Assembly: GCA_940671915.1 (NCBI GenBank)
Contig: CALNVZ010002974.1
Location: forward strand, 22,594,400 to 22,658,399
DNA from: Paracentrotus lividus
Taxonomy: Eukaryota; Echinodermata; Echinoidea; Camarodonta; Echinidae
DNA: 64,000 nucleotides
Direction: 5' to 3'
This document shows positions 1 through 11,289 of the stretch, one piece after another (within the stretch, counting starts at the first letter, position 1; every line of letters starts with the position of its first letter). The position numbers were made by a program, and so were the translations under genes. The notes beneath the pieces were generated by a model. The model was given only the letters and a program-made list of their open reading frames with translations, was not told the DNA's origin and did not search any database.

Positions 1-150
1 ACAAATATTTGATTACCTCAATTTTTTTTGGAAAATAAAGTTGAATGATGTAGCTAAGCAATGAGAATCTTTTTCTTTTGTGATTTTATTGTTTTCATGT
101 GCTAATTAAGCAAATGAGCTTAAGTGGCCGGTATTCCCTACATCTACCCT
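1..150. mobile_element. Right end of a foldback DNA element (ATAGGGTAGATG family)
   Basis: These bases are nearly identical to 6,722-6,870, the right end of the complete element at 5,903-6,870, and finish in the same terminal repeat (ccggtattccctacatct). The window therefore opens inside a second copy of that element. It is followed by an AAATA-rich simple repeat to about 212. No coding capacity is seen. Confidence 0.8.
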
Positions 151-499
151 AAATAAATAACAAAATAATATAATACAAATAAATAAATAAATAAAATAAA
201 TTAATAAATAGCTCTATTGACAAACATCATGATTTCAATAATGACGATGAATCAACGGGTGGACGGAAGAATATTGGAGAAGGGACGATCCGATGGAAAA
301 ATATCTTTCTTTGAGATGGAACTGACGTAGAGATCAACCTTGGTTAATATATGATGGATAGAGCGGGGTTCGATATTAAATTTTGGATCAGAGGAATTAT
401 TGAGTTTATACCGTGTGTTTCCAAAACGATCAAATATAGAATCGATTTGTGTATTGTAGCAAAACAACATACATGAAGAGAGCGGATTCGAAGTTCCGA

Positions 500-1159
500 T
501 GTACAGAGTGAGGCAAAAAGAAAGTCCCATCATTTTGAAGTTGTCTTGTGAAAAGTATGAACATTTAATCATTGATTTCGTGACACGTCTTGGTTAGAGT
601 CATGCTCCTAGCACACACACACAGACACACACACACACACACACACACACCGACATTCAACCCCCTACACAAAAACATTATTCCATCCACACCAGCACAC
701 ACATGATTACACACCCACACCCTCCCAATCACACATAAACACACACACACACACACACATACACATCCTCATTCATACTCACAAACGTTTGTAAGAGTAT
801 TGCTACATCCCAAACCTTCAGTGATTGTCTTGGCAAACAAAACATCAATGTTTTAATCAGAAAAGGGAAAATATTATTGTAAATTGTATACTGTGTTTGT
901 CGGTGCGTGTGTGATGATATGCGTGTGTGTGTGTGTGTGTGCAAGGGAGGATTTATGTGTGAAGGTGTGTGTGTATATATGTGTGCGTGTGTGTGGTTAG
1001 AGGATGTGCGTGTTTGTGCGTACATATATTCTTTCATCATTTGTTTTAATCTTTATCTTTTCCACTTTGCACAATTGAGATTCTGCAGTCTTCTGAAAAT
1101 TGTCTGTTAGTCATGCGTGCAAACATCAAAATGAAAAGGGCACTAACAAAAACAAAAAA

Positions 1160-1228
<69 letters not shown>

Positions 1229-1290
1229 CTGAGAAAAATGACTGAACCAAGACATGTCATGTCTCACTATGTTCAATACCTCCCAGAAAA
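500..1290. mobile_element. Palindromic element with a CA/TG centre
   Basis: The left part (about 525-610) and right part (about 1,046-1,285) are inverted relatives. Both carry the flank that ends in cttggtt, and a shared block near gcacgcatgactaacag. The centre is CA-rich on the left (613-770) and TG-rich on the right (905-1,020). A poly(A) run of about 66 bases lies at 1,161-1,226. Relatives occur at about 12.78-13.45 kb, 31.5-31.76 kb and 46.3-47.0 kb. It looks like a non-autonomous inverted-repeat element with a microsatellite core. The reading frames here are low-complexity and not genes. Confidence 0.6.
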
Positions 1291-1713
1291 AAAAAATTAA
1301 ACCCAACTTGTAGATCCTCATATGAAAATTGTATAATTTTATTAACATAATTTCTTATTTCATGTAAAATAGTAACTCAAATTCTATCCAGTGATACTAA
1401 ACTTAATAATGACCTTTTAAAAACATATGTTAAACTGTGGCAGAAGGAACCTACGCTCTCGTATCATTCATTGTTTCAGGTAAGCCTTCCTGAGTCCATT
1501 CAAAGGGGACAAAGGGTTACTTGAACTACTTTGTATTGAATTGCAAGGGTTGCTATTGCCTAAACATGGTACAAGGCAATTTTAACACTTCTTCTTAATG
1601 CCCAAATTCTTATTCATCCGTCAAAGCACAGGTAATGAAATAAATATTGAGGTCACAGAATAAATCAATTATTAACACTAGGTTATATTATCTTTTATCT
1701 GGGACGCACTGTA
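1281..1713 (-). mobile_element. Diverged mariner-like remnant
   Basis: It begins with a relative of the TIR of the mariner-like element at 21,297-22,368 (tcccagaaaaa then aaacccaactt) and ends with gggacgcactgta, the same terminus in inverse orientation. An internal stretch near 1,455-1,500 (cattgtttcaggtaagcc) matches the inverse of 21,930-21,975. There is no transposase reading frame. Confidence 0.6.
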
Positions 1714-2280
1714 GTGGGGGAGTAGTATCGTGTGCAAGTCCTGCAAGTCCATGGTTTAATCACTTAAATTTAAAATTGAAATTTGGTGACTCTGCATGAA
1801 GTTCAAATGTCAAGGCCATTACCATAATCATAGCTTTATTCAAATTGTTTAAAATTTGGTATTGAAATGTACACAACTTTACAAGGAGCAATTTATTCGA
1901 CTACCATTCCTTTTTTATCCTTCTGTTTTAATCATATCAGTCAACATAATATAAACATCATAGCCAAAATTCATAACAGTTAAAAACAGCATCTACACAT
2001 TACCAATGGGAACTTGCCACGAATTATTGTTATGTACATTCTGGCGACCTTAATAATTTTGAAATTGGGTTTGAATAATTTGATTCTAAAAGTAGTTATA
2101 TTTCATGACAAAAATTTGATCATTCATTAAATTGTGACCTTATTTCAAGGTCATGAATGTCGAATATGGCTATATAAATTTGTTTTTCTGTTTCCTGGGA
2201 AAGTTTAATACACATTGCAATACTTAGTGTATAAGGCCCACTAGTGGATGGAGGGGGCTGAGCATATAATGCGGAATTAA
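1714..2280. other. Intergenic, no feature recognised
   Basis: AT-rich sequence without a supportable exon, RNA gene or clear repeat boundary. Confidence 0.5.
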
Positions 2281-2492
2281 ATAATGATAATGATGAAAAT
2301 GATAATAATAATGGTAATGATTACACTTATAATAATAATGATATTAATAAAATAATAATAATAATAATAATGATAATAACAATAATGATAATAATAATAA
2401 TAATAGTAATAATAATAATAATGATGATGATAATAACAATAATAACATGATGATGGTGATGATGATTATAAAAATGATAATGATAATGATAA
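2281..2492. repeat. ATA/ATG-type trinucleotide microsatellite
   Basis: Imperfect AATGAT/AATAAT trinucleotide repeats over about 210 bases. The Ile/His-rich minus-strand frame across it is a by-product of the repeat. Confidence 0.9.
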
Positions 2493-3328
2493 TAGGGGAG
2501 ACCGGGGATGGACGTTACAAAATTCACATTTTGGGTCAGATAATTCTAATGAAAGTACTCACACACTCCATTTTGGGTCTGTAGTTAGCCTATTATGTTG
2601 GCTAAAACCTGAGGCACATACATCTTGAAAACATGTAAACACTAATTAACTACAGCTTAATTAATGAAGACATTTTTTTGTAGCAACCTACCCCATATAC
2701 GGGGTAGGTTATTACACCATACGGGGTAAATTGTTACTATATAAACATACGGGGTAATTTGTTACAATGTGTAAATCTCTTATACCATACTTTTGTTTCA
2801 ACTTTCCAGTTTCTTGGTATCGTTAACAGTAGATCAAGTAGAGCTCTAGAATAGACTAAAGTAATAATAGAAATATCAAAATATTAACTCCTGAAAATTG
2901 AAAGAATATTACTTTACATGTGTCATGTAATTGGGGTAGGTTGTTGTAACAACCTACCCCATGGGTGATTTTCCACATAAAATCAACTGTAGCAAAGCCA
3001 TTAGGCAGAATTACAGGGCATGGCTCAGGAGTATATTAGTGACATACATGTACTATATTCACAATACCAGACTATCATCATGTGTCTTCAGTTGTAAGAA
3101 TTATTACAAATTTTAATTTTTGTCAAAAATTCACTTGGAACTGTAAAAAATGTTTTTTGTTGATTTACTTTTTAATAAAACAAAGGAGAAACCTTACGAC
3201 CGGCAGTTCATCACAGCTATGTGTAGGCTGTATATAGATGCCAGTTAGCACGAACTCTCTTGTTCCAACTTAGCACACTGAGAATTATAACAACTGACCC
3301 GTGTAACTTCCATCCCCGGTCTCACCTA
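2493..3328. mobile_element. DNA transposon-like element with GGGGAGACCGGGGATGG ends
   Basis: The left end reads taggggagaccggggatgg and the right end contains ccatccccggtctcacct, its inverse. The interior holds several copies of a ggggtaggttgtt-like motif near 2,690-2,770 and 2,930-2,960. No transposase frame is visible, so it is non-autonomous. Similar ends occur at about 5,650 and 10,450. Confidence 0.65.
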
Positions 3329-3525
3329 ATGTAGGTTCTCCCGGTCAAGTTTAAACTATTTCCAATCAATTTGCCATTTCTTGCAAGCACTTTCGTCCGA
3401 AATGTGATCGCGATTAAAAATCTATAAGTTAATTCAGTTGACCGATAGCCCCGTTCCATGAAGTATCGTTGAAATTTAATAAACATAAACGAATTCGATT
3501 GCAAAGAATTTAAAATTGACCGGGA
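3329..3525. other. Spacer between TEs
   Basis: Short AT-rich spacer with no exon or repeat boundary that I can support. It leads into the cccttacaaaaa motif at the start of the minisatellite block. Confidence 0.4.
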
Positions 3526-4212
3526 ACCCTTACAAAAATATCGTGTGGTACCACACAACGGTACCATACAAAATACCACAGGATTTTCCTATGTTTTTTT
3601 GGCACAAATACCACACAAAATACCATAGAGCAGTACCATACAGCCAAAATACCATAGGATTTCCTATGGTTTTTTGGCACAAATACCACACAAAATACCA
3701 TACAGAAGTACCATACAGCCAAAAAACCATAGGAAATCCTATGGTATTTTGGCTGTATGATACTTCTGTATGGTATTTGTGCCAAAAAACCATAGGAAAT
3801 GCTATGGTATTTGGCTGTATGGTACTTCTGTATGGTATTTGTGCCAAAAAACCTTACAGATACCATACAAATACCATACAGAAGTACCATACAGCCAAAT
3901 ACCATAGGATTTCCTATGGTTTTTTGGCACAAATACCACACAAAATACCATACAGAAGTACCATACAGCCAAAATACCATAGGATTTCCTATGGTTTTTT
4001 GGCACAAATACCATACAGAAGTACCATACAGCCAAAATACCATAGGATTTCCTATGTTTTTTTGGCACAAATACCACAGGATTTCCTATAGTATTTCAGC
4101 ACAAGTACAACAAAAAATACCATACAGGTGTACCGTACAGCAAAAATACCTAATATCATTATCCCAAACTAGTACCACACAACAATACCGCACACAGTTA
4201 CCAGGATTATGA
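3526..4212. repeat. Palindromic minisatellite, unit around ccatacagccaaaatacc
   Basis: Repeated units contain the self-complementary core ccataggatttcctatgg next to ttttttggcacaaatacc and catacagaagtacc. The array changes orientation internally: about 3,740-3,850 runs as the reverse complement of its flanks. It belongs to the same family as the arrays at 5.84-9.34 kb. Frames of up to 191 codons on both strands are repeat translations, not proteins. Confidence 0.9.
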
Positions 4213-5650
4213 CATACGTTCGACCGGAAACCAACGCCGTTAATTCAGGGATGCCACACGCCGTTACCACAGGACTGCCGCTAGACACCCAAGGATTCCA
4301 TACACTGGTGTATATACCACTATTAGCAAAAACATTTTGGTGTCATAGTTAGTTATTTTCTCTATTTTCTTGATAACAATGCAAATGTCAAAGCTATCGC
4401 TCTGATGTCACTGTGTGTTAGGAAATATATTTCCCTAAAAGAAAAATTATCAATACGCAAGCAATTACTAGTTAATGAGGTAGCTTCACAAAATACTGAT
4501 TTGTGCATACAAAAACATTGTATCAATGAGCTAATTACCATAGTACCACACGAAGTACACAGGAATACCATACGGCTACCAAACTTTAGCAGTAACTGCC
4601 ATAAATCACTTTGACTAATGCCCGTTGGTTCAATCCTGTCATGTCCCTGTTGGATTTTGTCTCATCAATTCGTAAATTACTATTTGGTCTAATTAATTCC
4701 ATTTCGTCTAAATCAAGTCGACTTGGTGAACACCACTTAGTCAATTCCTGTAAACTATCCCTTAGAAAAAAAATATCCTGTGAAATTACTACACAGCGGT
4801 AGGTATTGGGCGGCGTCCCGGTGTGGACGGGGGACGATCGAGTTCCCCCCCATCGATTTTTGTTTTCTGGGGGATCGTCCACCCTCGATTTTTAAAGCTT
4901 AACAAAATATATGTACATATAATAAACGAAAAGGCACAGTGTGCGAAAAATGTACCAAGTTCAGGGTTATTAAAAAGCAAAATTTTCGGCTCGCGCTTCG
5001 CTTTCAAACAAAACAACCAAACAATAATTAAACTAATAATCTTTCTTCAGGTCCCTATATTCATTTTTCTTTTATTTGTCACAACGCTGTATTTGTAACT
5101 TTGGCAATATTGTGGTAGGTGGTCCATTCTATTGTGAATTTTGGATATTAGCCTATTATATGTCTCTTTGGGGTGCTTTATTTATTCCGATCTAGTGTAT
5201 AATTAAATCCTCTCCAAATTTGGCGGCAATCAGGGGGACGTGTCCCCTTGATTTTCAAAGCTTCACATTTTGTTTTTAAATTTTGTATTTGCCCACTTCT
5301 CCAAATGTGATATAAATAAACTTTTAAATTTCTTTAAATTCTTTCTTTTCAGGTCCGTACCGTTATGTAAAGTGACCATATTTAGAAAGGGATTACAAAC
5401 GATTAACGATTTAACTATGTCTTCAGGTCGTAGTTTGTGGAATATGTTTTATTTGTTCCAACCTTATATTCTTAGAATTGTCATTAGTTTCTGCATAATA
5501 TGTGAAATAGATCATTCTATTTCGAATTTTGGGTATACAAATATTTAGGAAGCCTTATTCCGTTCGAGTCTATAATAATTCCCATTCCGGGGTCTCCATT
5601 CTCCTCCCACCCCTGACCGTCATCACATAAAATCGCCGCCCCTGATGGTA
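4213..5650. other. Intergenic, no gene; weak internal duplication
   Basis: No coding exon is supported. Two stretches (about 4,855-5,150 and 5,230-5,540) share a loose pattern: a short G-rich block with a ggggga motif, gattttnaaagctt, and a T-rich stretch ending in caggtcc. They may be an old duplicated repeat. Reading frames are short and AT-driven. Confidence 0.4.
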
Positions 5651-5837
5651 GGGGAGACCGGGACAATAATTGTAACACGGGGCGATTGTAACAGAGGCTC
5701 CCATCCCTAGCAGAAACATGCTTCAAACTTAACCTATGTAAATAAAAAAAAAATCATAATAAAAAAAAAAAAGTGCATTTCGTCGCTCCACATGACGTTT
5801 GAGTGTAAGCAAATTTAACGGTTAATGGAACTTTCTA
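5651..5837. mobile_element. Terminus of a GGGGAGACCGGG-type element
   Basis: The sequence taggggagaccgggacaa followed by a gtaacacggggcgattgta repeat resembles the ends of the element at 2,493-3,328. The matching inverse terminus (ccccggtctcccctaga) lies near 10,450-10,470, so an older element may be interrupted here by the minisatellite and younger TEs. Confidence 0.45.
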
Positions 5838-5902
5838 CATGTGGTATTTGTGCCATACATGTGGCATTTCCCTGCCAAAAAAAAACATACAGCAATACCA
5901 AT
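5838..5902. repeat. Left remnant of the CATATG minisatellite array
   Basis: tggtatttgtgcc and aaacatacagcaatacc units precede the TE at 5,903 and resume directly after it. The TE therefore inserted into the array. Confidence 0.75.
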
Positions 5903-6870
5903 ATAGGGTAGATGTAGGGCAATACCGGACAGTAGGGATATCGGACGGTCACCACATGTCCAGCCCTAGCTGCCAACATAAGATCAACTGAGTGAAATAC
6001 CGGCATCTGTTGGTCAGGTGGTCTGTCTGGGAAGGTTTGAATGCTGTATTCGACAACAACAAGTAGAAAATCTCCGAGAAAACTACCAGAATCTGTCAAG
6101 TAGGAAAATTTGCAGCCTTGAAAAATGGCCTGATGTAAAAATTGACATTTTGAGAATGTGATGGTATAAAAATTAGATTGGGCATGACCTCTATTTCATG
6201 CATTATGGACATTGTGTGAGTGGGGCCAAACTGTTATGGAGTGTTTGCACTGTACAAAGCCTGTGTATTGGGATGGCAAGTGTGTGAAAAGTGCTAGTCA
6301 GTCATTTTTTGTAGGGAATACCGGACACCACTATGGACGGTTGTTTGTTTTCTTCCGGGTTGAGTTGCTAAGCATGTAGATCAAATAGTAAGTTGCATAT
6401 ATAATGTTTATATTTATTTATTAATTGTTTGAAATTTTGAAATGTTATTTCTCTTATTTATTATTGATAGTCACATCTACATGAAGATATAAAGTTATTC
6501 TGAGTGTTTTTGAAAATTTGTAGTAAATGCATATAATCTTCTAAAAATGAATAAATGTTATAATAAATATACAAACATGTAAGTTGATGGTTACATTCAA
6601 ATCAGTGCTTCCAGACAGTCTTTATACAAAAAAGAGGGTAAACATATTGTCCGGTATTTCCTACACTGTAGGGAATGCCGGACCAATTTACGATGACGTC
6701 ATTATTTGCATATAACTGCCTCAACAAATATTGATTACCTCAATTTTTTTGGAAAATAAAGTTGAATGATGTAGCTAAGCAATGAGAATCTTTTTTTTGT
6801 GATTTATTGTTTTCATGTGCTAATTAAGCAAATGAGCTTAAGTGGCCGGTATTCCCTACATCTACCCTAT
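5903..6870. mobile_element. Foldback DNA element with ATAGGGTAGATGTAGGG ends
   Basis: The termini are inverted copies: left atagggtagatgtaggg then aataccgg; right ccggtattccctacatct then accctat. Related gtagggaataccggac motifs recur internally near 6,313 and 6,646-6,690. It is about 968 bp with no transposase frame. Minisatellite units flank both sides. Confidence 0.85.
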
Positions 6871-7731
6871 ATATGGTATATGTGTAAAAAAAAAAACATA
6901 CAGCAATATTCATACCAATATGGTTATTTTGTGCCAAAAAACCATACAGGCGATACCATACATACTGGTATTTGTTCCCAAACAACATACAGCAATACCA
7001 TACATATTGATTTGTGCAGAAAACCATACAGCAATACCACACATATGGTATTTGTGCCAAAACATACAGAAATTCCATACATATGTATATTGTGCCAGAA
7101 CCACTACAGCAATACCATACATATGGTATTTTGTGCCAAAAACCATACAGCAAAACACTACATATGTATATTGTGCCAAAAAACATACAGAAATACCATA
7201 CATATGATTTGTGCCAGAAAACCAAAACCAATACCATACATATGGTATTTGTGCCAAAAAAAAAAACCATACAGCAAAACCATACATATATGGTATTGTG
7301 CAAAAAAAAAAGCACACAGAAATACCATACATATGGTATTTGTGCCAGATTACCAACAGCAATACCATACTATGGTATTTGTGCCAAAAAACCATACAGC
7401 AAAATCATACACTATGGTATTTGTGCCACAAACCATACAGAAATACCATACATATGGTATTGTGCCACAAACCATACAGAAATACCATACATATGGTATT
7501 TGTGCCAAAAACCATACAGAAATACCATACATATGGTATTTGTGCCAGAAAACCATACAGCAATACCATCTAATATGGTATTTGTCCAGGAAAACCATAC
7601 AGCAAACCATACATATGGTATTTGTGCCAGAAAAAACATACAGAAATACCATACATATTGTATTTGTGCCAAAAAGACATACAGAAATACCATACATATG
7701 GTATTTGTGCCAAAAAAAAAACATACAGCAA
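6871..7731. repeat. CATATG minisatellite array, left block
   Basis: About twenty imperfect units of roughly 40 bp have the form accatacatatggtatttg, tgccaaaaaaccatacag, then aaat or caat. Each unit carries the palindrome ccatacatatgg-type core. The open frames of up to about 320 codons in several phases are translations of this array; their Tyr/Cys/His-rich products are artefacts. Confidence 0.95.
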
Positions 7732-8723
7732 CATATCAATTCTACTCCACGTGAAATGTAAATCTAACGTATGACATTAAATTTAACATAGAGACGTCGT
7801 CCATTATTTGAGGAGGGAAACGCAACATTACATTCATGAGTTTAGTGGAAATACATGCAGCTCAGCGGCGCAGAATGTCAACAAAACCCGCGCTAACGGC
7901 GGAAGCGACCGATTGACAACTGCATGCAATTATTACGGTAGCAAGTACAAAAAACCTATCCCTGTCGGTAAATGGTATTATCAGTCGATCCATTCGAGGA
8001 AATAGTTAGCTGGATATGAAATAAATAATTGAACTTTTATCATAGTTTTCGTAGGTAGATGCTTCAGACCAGATTGGGGAAAGAGACATTATGGCAAGCC
8101 TATACACACATTGTGCTAAAGTTGTAATCAGAATCTTTATTTCACATAGATTGATGTTTCCTAACGATTATTGATATAAATAGTGATCTTGTCACATCTT
8201 GCGAAGACGCCGTCCACATGCGAATATGCATGTGATATTCGGAAAATATTGACCCATCGAGTAAAGATTTGTTTTGATAATGTTCAAAGTGACAGGACTT
8301 TTTTTTAACCAATCGAAATGAAAGTACCATATTTGGAAAACTGAGAATTCAAGCTTTTAAAAACTGCTTGATCATTAAGCTGTAATATAATTATGTGTAA
8401 TCAAGGAAGATGATTATGCAGCGTATGAGCCATTTTGATAGCAAAATTGGCCATATTGTACAGGAATTTGCCTACTAGGATTCGAATTGACACAAGTGAC
8501 AGGACTTTTTTTTCCCTTTGCAATAAGTTATTCCTATTTTTGAAAAAATTAGACTCTTAGCGTACTTATTCAAGTTGATCATTTCTTTGAAAAGGTAGTT
8601 GCTCGCCATAATCAAAAAACAAAGTGAAAAACTGTGCAAAATACAAAAAGTCTATGGCCGCGTTCGCTTTTCGTAGAGTGATAGCGCCCTCTTCCTCTTA
8701 AGTTTACAACTAGAATTGATATG
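7732..8723. mobile_element. Non-autonomous element with CATATCAATTCTA terminal inverted repeats (copy A)
   Basis: It starts with CATATCAATTCTA and ends with its exact inverse TAGAATTGATATG; about 992 bp. A second copy of the same length lies at 51,684-52,672. It contains two gtgacaggactttttttt motifs. Insertion is inside the minisatellite: left flank ...cagcaa and right flank aaccat... together restore the array sequence cagcaaaaccat with no target duplication. No protein is encoded. It could be a Helentron-type passenger (no TSD, TT target on the other strand) or a diverged DNA transposon. Confidence 0.85.
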
Positions 8724-9340
8724 AACCATACATATGGTATTTGTGCCAAAAAACCATACAGAAATACCATACATATGGTATTTGTGCCAGAAAACCATAC
8801 AGCAATACCATACATATGTGTATTTGTGCAAAAAAAAAAAAACATACAGCAAAACCATACATATGGTATTTGTGCCAAAAAACATACAGGAATACCATAC
8901 ATATGGTATTTGTGCCAGAAAACCATACAGCAATACCATACATATGGTATTTGTGCCAGAAAACATACAACAAAACCATACATATGGTATTTGTGCCAGA
9001 AAAACATACAGAAATACCATACATATGGTATTTGTGCCAAAAAGACATACAGAAATACCATACATATGTATTTGTGCCAAAAAAAAAAAAAAACATACAG
9101 CAAAACCATACATATGTATTTGTGCCAACAACCATACAGAAATACCATACATATGGTATTTGTGGCCAGAAAACCATACAGCAATACCATACATATGGTA
9201 TTTGTGCAAAAAAAAAAAAACATACAGCAAAACCATACATATGGTATTTGTGCCAAAAAACCATACAGGAATACCATACATATGGTATTTGTGCAGAAAA
9301 CCATACAGCACACAACACTGCTGTATGGTATTCTTATGGT
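8724..9340. repeat. CATATG minisatellite array, right block
   Basis: This is the continuation of the array from 6,871-7,731 beyond the inserted element, with about 15 units of the same ~40 bp repeat. Long frames on both strands (up to about 343 codons) are repeat artefacts. Confidence 0.95.
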
Positions 9341-9563
9341 ACCCTTTTCCTGTGTGGTATTCCCTATGGCTACTATCCTTTTTTTTCCTTTTTTTCCCCC
9401 TTTTTTTTTTTTTTTTTTCCTTTTTTTTCCTCCCTTTTTTAGGTATTTGATTGTTACCATAGAAGTACCATTAGGAATTTACCACAGGACATTCAGAAAT
9501 ACCATACGAATACCACAGGACATTCAGAAATACCATAGGAATACCACAGGACATTTTTGTAAG
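9341..9563. repeat. T/C-rich tract and degenerate minisatellite tail
   Basis: A T-rich/C-rich run (about 9,378-9,440) is followed by three copies of accacaggacattcagaaat-like units and ends in tttttgtaaggg. That end is the inverse of cccttacaaaaa at 3,526. The two motifs could be opposite termini of one ancestral element. Confidence 0.6.
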
Positions 9564-9571
9564 GGAAAACC

Positions 9572-9680
9572 TATAATAAAAGTTATGATAATAACAATAA
9601 TAATAATTGTATTACTAATAATAATAACAACGAAAACAATAATAATGATAACAGTAATAATAATGATGATATATAAATAT
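9572..9680. repeat. AAT/AAC trinucleotide microsatellite
   Basis: Imperfect aataataat/aacaat repeats. The Ile-rich frame across it is not a gene. Confidence 0.85.
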
Positions 9681-9689
9681 ATTGCGTTT

Positions 9690-10792
9690 TGTCCTTGTTT
9701 TGTACAAAAAAGTACGGTCCTGCATAATCGTAGTAAGCATGCATTTTCATGAGCTTCCAAAGCCAATTTAATCATTTCGACGGTATAATATTAGTGATAT
9801 TAGCCAAACCGTGAAATTAGCCGGGTTTTAAACGGATTATAATTGCGTTATTCGTGTTATCAAAAATATACATTAGCGCATGCACTTAATATAAATGTAA
9901 TCAAAATACATAGTTAATTTCCAAATTGCCTGTAGCGGCCGTCATTCTTTACCTTTAAATATCGTTTAAATATTGATTAGTTTCATGCTGTCTCTTTAAT
10001 TTGCTTACATAATTTTTCTAAAACATTGCATGCTCATTGAGTAGATTAAAATAATACATGAGGCCTACATTGCAGTTCATTTATATATAATTACAATTCA
10101 AGGTCAATGTAAAAATAGGATGTAGTGGCCATTAGTCTTTTCCTAAAAAGTATCTCTCAAATATCTTTTTTTCATGCACCTCTTTAAAATTACACCATTT
10201 TGATAGTACATGTTCTTCTACTATATGCCTTTATTGCACAGCATTCTTAAATCAATCGGAGTTTGCCTTGCCCTTTGAATATATCACATTAACTATGAGC
10301 TATATGAGTAGTATTTGGATACCAGCAATACCTAATAGATGGATGTCTATGATATACAATAACCGATTACACCTTAATCACACATTAATATCGGGTGACG
10401 TTTGCGATTGATTGGGTGCATTATTTTTCTTTGTCGAGTCTGGTAATCCCCATCCCCGGTCTCCCCTAGAAGTATTTTTGGTATTTTATTTGTATGTCAT
10501 ATGGGAGAGTTGTTCATGTGTGACATCACACATCTTGGGCCTGTTGCCAGTGTGAGGATCTCCATAGCGTTAGTGATCACAACATTCAAATGCACATAAC
10601 TTTCTTATCATTTATTCAATTGTTGTCAAACATTCTTTAATCTGTTTCTTTGATTTTTTTTTATTTCATACAATTCAACTGAATCCTATACAAATGGGTT
10701 ATATGCTTATGTGTTAATGATGGAAGAAACTTCTTCAAAGAAAACAAGTTTGCTGGTAATAAAAGTTGTGGAAACCCTATATGCATAGTGCA
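9690..10792. other. Intergenic, no gene recognised
   Basis: AT-rich, with no exon that I can support. ccatccccggtctcccctag at about 10,450-10,470 is the inverse of the GGGGAGACCGGGG terminus, so part of this interval may be an old TE. Confidence 0.45.
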
Positions 10793-11263
10793 TACTGTCT
10801 GTGTCAAATGAAATGGCACAAGTGGAAACCATTTTTTTTATAGTATGAAGATTGATCACAACCTTGTATTGTTTGGTATTTTCATAAATCACAAAAACCA
10901 TACTTTCTTCTGCATTTTTTCAGCACATTTCGTGCTGCAATTTTTGAGATATGACTATTTTTCTACAATGATCAAGAAAAATCAATTTTTCGCACGTCGT
11001 CCCATGCTTTTGTGTAGGTTTCGCATAATGGCCATGAATTCAGCGCTCCAGAATAATAAAAGTGCGTAATTTCGATTAATTCCTCGTCGCACAAAATTTA
11101 GCATAACTTTTGTTTTACGAAAGCAAATTATACAACAGAAAGCGCATCCACAAGGAAAAATTTTTGGCTTTAAATTGGTACCACATACACACATCATTTG
11201 AAAAGATTTTACACCTAAATTATTTTTTCCCCCGACTGTACCATTTTTAAAAACAAGATTGTA
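10793..11263. mobile_element. MITE-like element, TACAGTCTGTGTCAAA family
   Basis: The left end is tactgtctgtgtcaaatg and the right end is a diverged inverse (gtaccatttttaaaaacaag then attgta). The interior matches, in opposite orientation, the better preserved copy at 61,621-62,061. TA at each end suits a Tc1/mariner-type non-autonomous element. Confidence 0.7.
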
Positions 11264-11289
11264 CAATTACATTTGCAGCAACCTATGCA

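Noticed and set aside
3510..4212. Frames of 90-191 codons on both strands
   Set aside because: By-products of the palindromic minisatellite.
6799..9752. Long open frames (up to 343 codons) on both strands, rich in Tyr, His, Cys and Lys
   Set aside because: They are translations of the ~40-bp minisatellite; several phases stay open at once and no splice or start context fits.
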